NCBI GenBank assembly: GCA_019323015.1
Contig: JAHWHY010000014.1
Location: 1-41,590 of the forward strand
Source of the DNA: Candidatus Woesearchaeota archaeon
GTDB lineage: Archaea > Nanobdellota > Nanobdellia > Woesearchaeales > ARS49
Direction: 5' to 3'
DNA length: 41,590 nt
In this document: piece after piece, positions 38,908 through 41,590 of the stretch
How positions within the stretch are numbered: the stretch's first letter is position 1
How the letters are laid out: each line of letters starts with the position of its first letter
The notes under the pieces: model-generated
The model's input: the letters and a program-made list of their open reading frames with translations, nothing else
Told to the model about the DNA's origin: nothing
Databases searched by the model: none
Position numbers and translations under genes: made by a program

Positions 38908-38946
38908 TTTGATGATTCGCCCCCTTTGGGGGGTTAAATCATCAAA
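38908..38946. repeat. Strong stem-loop in the divergent intergenic region
   Basis: Outer arms TTTGATGATT (38908-38917) and AATCATCAAA (38937-38946), inner GC stem CCCCC (38920-38924) and GGGGG (38928-38932) with a TTT loop. It is followed by A-runs rather than T-runs on the plus strand, so it is not an ordinary terminator for plus-strand transcripts. It could be a leader structure of the operon or a DNA hairpin used in replication or nicking. Confidence 0.65.
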
Positions 38947-38965
38947 AAAAAAAGAGGATGAATCG

Positions 38966-39154
38966 ATGTGCAAAAACGCAAGAATTGAACTCAAATGCTC
39001 AAAAACACAAAAAGAAATCCTTAAAAATAAAGCTGAAGCCGAAGGCTTGAGCCTCAGCGAATTCTTATTGCAAAGAGGACTAAAAGACAATTTTATCGTC
39101 GAAAAAAAGATTTCTGAAATTCACAAAAAAATAATGGAGGCTGATGCTAAATGA
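38966..39154 (+). CDS. Ribbon-helix-helix (CopG/MobC-like) protein
   Basis: 62 aa from the ATG at 38966, 4 nt after GAGGATGA; longer upstream readings run through the stem-loop and lack support. The sequence ARIELKCSKTQKEILKNKAE followed by GLSLSEFLLQRGL has the beta-strand/helix/helix pattern of ribbon-helix-helix DNA-binding proteins, as in plasmid copy-control, antitoxin or relaxosome MobC proteins. The direct repeat and hairpin just upstream are candidate binding sites. It overlaps the next gene by ATGA. Confidence 0.7.
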   Translation: MCKNARIELKCSKTQKEILKNKAEAEGLSLSEFLLQRGLKDNFIVEKKISEIHKKIMEADAK

Positions 39155-39555
39155 AAAAAATCTGTCCCACATGCGGAAAAACAAAAATAAAAAACTTACT
39201 TCGCAGGGACAAAAAAGTAGACATCAACACGGGAAGAAATTGGTTCAAAATACACATATTCAAATGCACACACTGCAATGAAATTTGGAAACTAAATCGT
39301 GAAGACGAAACAATCACTAAAGCCGACATACACACTGAGGAAATATGTAAAAACGCAGAAGAATTGCAAGAACGTTTTTCATACCTAAAATGTCAAATGC
39401 AGGGCATCAGAAAATTAAAATTTGACTTCTACAAACCAAAAGAAAAAAAAGATTTTTTTAGAACAATAAACGGCGCTGTTCAAAAAGCAGAGTCTTGGGC
39501 TAGTGAACTCAAACAAATTTCTGAAGAATTAGAAGTGGAGGTTTTGAAAGAATGA
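39151..39555 (+). CDS. Zinc-ribbon protein, 134 aa
   Basis: N-terminal C4 zinc ribbon: CPTCGKTKIKN (residues 5-15) and FKCTHCNEIWKLN (residues 38-50), followed by a helical C-terminus (KNAEELQERFSYLKCQMQGI, then ASELKQISEELEVEVLKE). Likely a small nucleic-acid-binding protein of the element. Both ends overlap neighbours by ATGA (39151-39154 and 39552-39555), so it is translationally coupled in the operon. No named family. Confidence 0.65.
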   Translation: MKKICPTCGKTKIKNLLRRDKKVDINTGRNWFKIHIFKCTHCNEIWKLNREDETITKADIHTEEICKNAEELQERFSYLKCQMQGIRKLKFDFYKPKEKKDFFRTINGAVQKAESWASELKQISEELEVEVLKE

Positions 39556-39761
39556 CAACATTTTGTGTTCGGGTCAAATTCCAAGACGCCAATCGAATCA
39601 GTGTTTTGGTCGGCAAACTACTTGAAGAAACTGAAGAGAAAATCATAATCCAAACAGGAGCGGGCAACGTAGTAACAATTTACGCAAAATTTTTAGTGAG
39701 CAAAGAACAAACAAAAACGCCATTTATTGACAAGACAAAAAAAGAGGAAGACGAATGTTGA
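39552..39761 (+). CDS. Small beta-rich protein, 69 aa
   Basis: A short protein with alternating strands (FCVRVKFQDANRISVLVGKL, KIIIQTGAGNVVTIYAKFLV) and a charged tail. The pattern of five short strands recalls small Sm/SH3-like barrels, but length and sequence do not permit assignment. It overlaps both neighbours (4 and 7 bp) in the element's operon, which argues that it is translated. Confidence 0.55.
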   Translation: MTTFCVRVKFQDANRISVLVGKLLEETEEKIIIQTGAGNVVTIYAKFLVSKEQTKTPFIDKTKKEEDEC

Positions 39762-40027
39762 CAAGGCAAGAGTTTCTTAAAAAAAGTAATTATTGGTTTG
39801 ATGTAGCGCCTGCAAAAGTAAAAGAGCTCAAAAAATTTTGTTATGATTATCTGCAAAATAACAGTGATTTTTATCGTGCATGGTTTCCTGAAAAAAAAAT
39901 TAGTATAGAGGAGAAAAATAATAAAATCATAATTACAAAGGAGCACGACAGCACTGGAGCATTGCTTGATGCGCAATTTATCAGGCTCAGCAGGGAGGTC
40001 TTGGAAAAAAAATGGCAGGACAAATAG
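39755..40027 (+). CDS. Hypothetical protein, 90 aa
   Basis: An alpha/beta protein with aromatic-rich first half (NYWFDVAPAKVKELKKFCYD, NSDFYRAWFPEKK) and a beta pair (ISIEEKNNKIIITKEHDST). No known motif. It overlaps the previous gene by 7 bp and the next small ORF by 16 bp. The family is not recognised. Confidence 0.55.
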   Translation: MLTRQEFLKKSNYWFDVAPAKVKELKKFCYDYLQNNSDFYRAWFPEKKISIEEKNNKIIITKEHDSTGALLDAQFIRLSREVLEKKWQDK

Positions 40028-40131
40028 ACGACATAACTGAACTAAAAAAAGAAATGCTTGAAGAAGAGCACGCTGAAAAAAGACGAGCAAAGGACAAAAT
40101 TCAGCTCAGAACGAGGTCACAATGGAGCTGA
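40012..40131 (+). CDS. Very small charged protein, 39 aa
   Basis: ATG at 40012 through TGA at 40131. A GGGAGGTC ribosome site (39993-40000) lies 11 nt upstream. The product is highly charged and helical (AGQIDDITELKKEMLEEEHA, then EKRRAKDKIQLRTR). It overlaps the preceding gene by 16 bp and the ATPase gene by 10 bp, filling the only gap in an otherwise overlapping operon, which supports translation. Function unknown. Confidence 0.45.
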   Translation: MAGQIDDITELKKEMLEEEHAEKRRAKDKIQLRTRSQWS

Positions 40132-41414
40132 AAAAACTGGAAGCTGAAATGCAGGCAGAAGAACAAAAAAAAAGGCAGGAAGTAATCAATAACGCCAAAA
40201 AAGAAGAAAAAAAAATCCATAAACAAGTTTATTCAATAAAGACAGTACATGATTGTTTTAAAAAATGGCTATTCATCAAGGATATAAAACGAGTGGATGT
40301 CATGCTTGCGGTAGCGTTAACCAGAAAATTAAAAGGCACTAAGCTATGGCTAATATTTGTCGGGCTATCAGGCGATATGAAATCGGAACAGCTGAAAACG
40401 CTGGATGATGAGGAGATAGCGTATTACATCACAAAATTCACGCCCAGAACTTTAGTCAGCGGGTTTCACAAAAAAATAAAAGTGGGAAAAGAGTACAAAA
40501 CATTAAATTTAGACCTTGCCCCAAAACTTAATAACAGAATTCTTCTCGTGCCTGAAATGGCTCAGTTGCTGACTTTACATCAGAACATCAAGGCAGAGAT
40601 TTGGAGCCAATTCAGGGATTTATATGATGGTTACGCATCGCTCAACACTGGCACAGGGGTTGAAACAAAATACACAGATTTAAATGTCACATTTCTTGGA
40701 GGGAGCACGCCCGCCATAGACCATCAAATACTGATTCATCAAAGCTTAGGCACAAGAGAACTGTTATACAGGACAAACGCAAGTGAAAAAAATTGTGCAA
40801 CGTACGTGGATAAAATTTTATCAAACGAAAAAGCAGAGGAACAAATGCGAAAAGAATTAAAAAACGCCGTGCTGGGTTTTTTGAGAGCGCATGAATATAA
40901 TCCCAAAGTGAAAATAACCAAGCGAGTGAAAGACGAAATTGTAAAGAACGCCGAGTTTTTATCATATATGCGGGCAAGCGCTTTGTCCGATTCGTACACT
41001 GGCGAGCTGTTGGGTGATGTACATAAAGAGAAAATTTCCAGAACCCTAAAGCAGTTTAAAAGATTATTTATCGCATTGAAGTCACTGGATGAACAATATT
41101 CTACTGAAGAAGCAATAGAAGTGATTAAACATATCACAGAATCCAGCGCTGACCAAATAAGACTCAAATTATTGGATTACCTAATCGAAGACGATTCAAA
41201 TAATTATTCGATTTCTAAAATCGCTTCTGCCTTACGATTAGGCAAAAAAACGATTGTAAGACAATTATTCATATTGTGGAATCTCGGTTTGATAGAACGG
41301 GAAAGCATGAAAGATTCAGAGTCTGGTAAAGGGTATTGGATATGGAAGTTAAATAAAAATCACGAAATGGTATTATGGAAGAAGGGGGTAAGTTATGATG
41401 AGCTTAAAAGATAA
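40122..41414 (+). CDS. Replication-type ATPase/helicase with winged-helix C-terminus
   Basis: 430 aa. ATG at 40122 follows GAGGTCAC by 2 nt. After an N-terminal charged coiled coil (1-35) comes a P-loop-like ATPase: LWLIFVGLSGDMKSEQL (Walker A with Met where Gly normally precedes Lys, residues 81-88), Walker-B-like NRILLVPEMAQLL (about 138-150), TFLGGSTPAID (about 190-200, sensor-like) and LGTRELLYRT (possible arginine finger). The C-terminus (about 340-415) is a winged helix (YSISKIASALRLGKKTIVRQ, then LFILWNLGLIERE). The layout resembles helicase/primase-associated ATPases of plasmids and phages. It is followed at once by iterons, so a replication initiator or helicase is likely. Confidence 0.6.
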   Translation: MELKKLEAEMQAEEQKKRQEVINNAKKEEKKIHKQVYSIKTVHDCFKKWLFIKDIKRVDVMLAVALTRKLKGTKLWLIFVGLSGDMKSEQLKTLDDEEIAYYITKFTPRTLVSGFHKKIKVGKEYKTLNLDLAPKLNNRILLVPEMAQLLTLHQNIKAEIWSQFRDLYDGYASLNTGTGVETKYTDLNVTFLGGSTPAIDHQILIHQSLGTRELLYRTNASEKNCATYVDKILSNEKAEEQMRKELKNAVLGFLRAHEYNPKVKITKRVKDEIVKNAEFLSYMRASALSDSYTGELLGDVHKEKISRTLKQFKRLFIALKSLDEQYSTEEAIEVIKHITESSADQIRLKLLDYLIEDDSNNYSISKIASALRLGKKTIVRQLFILWNLGLIERESMKDSESGKGYWIWKLNKNHEMVLWKKGVSYDELKR

Positions 41415-41415
41415 T

Positions 41416-41574
41416 AAACCGTCCCTTGTTGTCATAACCCCTATATATTATGTTAAAACCGTCCCTTGTTGTCATAACCCCTATATATTATGTTAAAACT
41501 GTCCCTTGTTGTCATAACCCCTATATATTATGTTAAAACTGTCCCTTGTTGTCATAACCCCTATATATTATAGT
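41416..41574. repeat. Four 40-bp tandem repeats (iterons)
   Basis: Units begin with GTCCCTTGTTGTCATAACCC at 41421, 41461, 41501 and 41541, exactly 40 bp apart. Each continues CTATATATTATG and TTAAAAC; the last unit diverges after the TATATTAT word. Copies differ only at the C/T before the next GTCCC. There are no spacers, so this is not CRISPR. Each unit holds a TATA-like CTATATATTA and a short GTTGTCATAAC inverted word. Position directly after the ATPase gene suits a replication origin or operator array. Confidence 0.85.
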
Positions 41575-41590
41575 TATCTGCATTTGTTAT

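Larger units (their letters stand above)
36298..41590. mobile_element. Integrated plasmid- or virus-like element (left end; continues off window)
   Basis: Begins next to a truncated host gene and contains a tyrosine recombinase at its edge, a multi-zinc-ribbon protein, a ribbon-helix-helix protein, a replication-type ATPase and 40-bp iterons. Codon and base use shift visibly: plus-strand genes become A-rich (many AAA, ATA, AAC codons) compared with the T-rich host genes. ATGA overlaps make a compact operon. Three ATACG words (36278, 36307, inverted at 36321) and an ACGG/CCGT inverted repeat (36280-36294) mark the junction and may be recombinase sites. No capsid or conjugation gene is visible, so plasmid or virus cannot be decided. 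Confidence 0.75.

Noticed and set aside
41416..41590. CRISPR array
   Set aside because: The 40-bp units follow each other directly without spacers and no cas gene is present; these are tandem iterons.

Overview
The window looks like part of a small-genome, low-GC archaeon, most likely a DPANN lineage of the Woesearchaeota/Pacearchaeota type. The support is archaeal information-processing genes (Rpo7, Spt4, Rpo11, S24e, S27ae, L35Ae, P0/L10, L12, archaeal class I CCA-adding enzyme, Fcf1-type PIN protein, PAC2 protein), TATA boxes about 26 bp before start codons (leaderless mRNAs), GGTGA/GGAGG ribosome sites, and ATGA gene overlaps. The lineage is inferred from gene style, not from a database search.

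Positions 1-15023 are mainly housekeeping. They hold a NurA-like nuclease fragment, two unknown genes, a small membrane transporter, cca, a cation/proton antiporter overlapping an endonuclease IV, an FHA protein, the conserved PIN-rpo7-spt4-S24e-S27ae run, a COG1340 coiled-coil protein, the L1-L10-L12 operon, a pilin-like protein, and the minus-strand group uppS, an unknown gene, AMMECR1, rpo11 and rsmE.

Positions 15024-18635 form an unusual locus. Two long non-coding stretches (about 860 and 1030 bp) flank three genes for coiled-coil and/or winged-helix DNA-binding-type proteins. The left stretch carries about 19 direct copies of (T/G)TCCCA spaced mostly 10-11 bp apart, so they lie on one face of the helix. 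The right stretch carries CCCGACA repeats and inverted repeats. This could be a replication origin, a centromere-like site or a self-regulated control region.

Positions 18636-35679 are dominated by poorly known helical, coiled-coil and membrane proteins: a PAC2 operon, four consecutive coiled-coil genes with TPR-like C-termini, and a 777-aa membrane/coiled-coil protein. Divergent from the last is a Hanks-type Ser/Thr kinase with a membrane tail, and convergent with the kinase is an FHA-caspase fusion. Kinase, FHA reader and caspase-like protease side by side suggest a phosphorylation-controlled proteolysis pathway; this is the best candidate for an undescribed system. A lipoprotein, small membrane proteins, L35Ae and a DRG/Obg-type TGS GTPase follow.

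Positions 36298-41590 are an integrated mobile element that continues past the window. It abuts a truncated TctA-family gene and carries a tyrosine recombinase, a multi-zinc-ribbon protein, a strong stem-loop, and a tightly overlapping operon (ribbon-helix-helix protein, zinc-ribbon protein, small proteins, replication-type ATPase with winged helix). It reaches four 40-bp tandem iterons at the window edge. No tRNA, rRNA or CRISPR array was seen.
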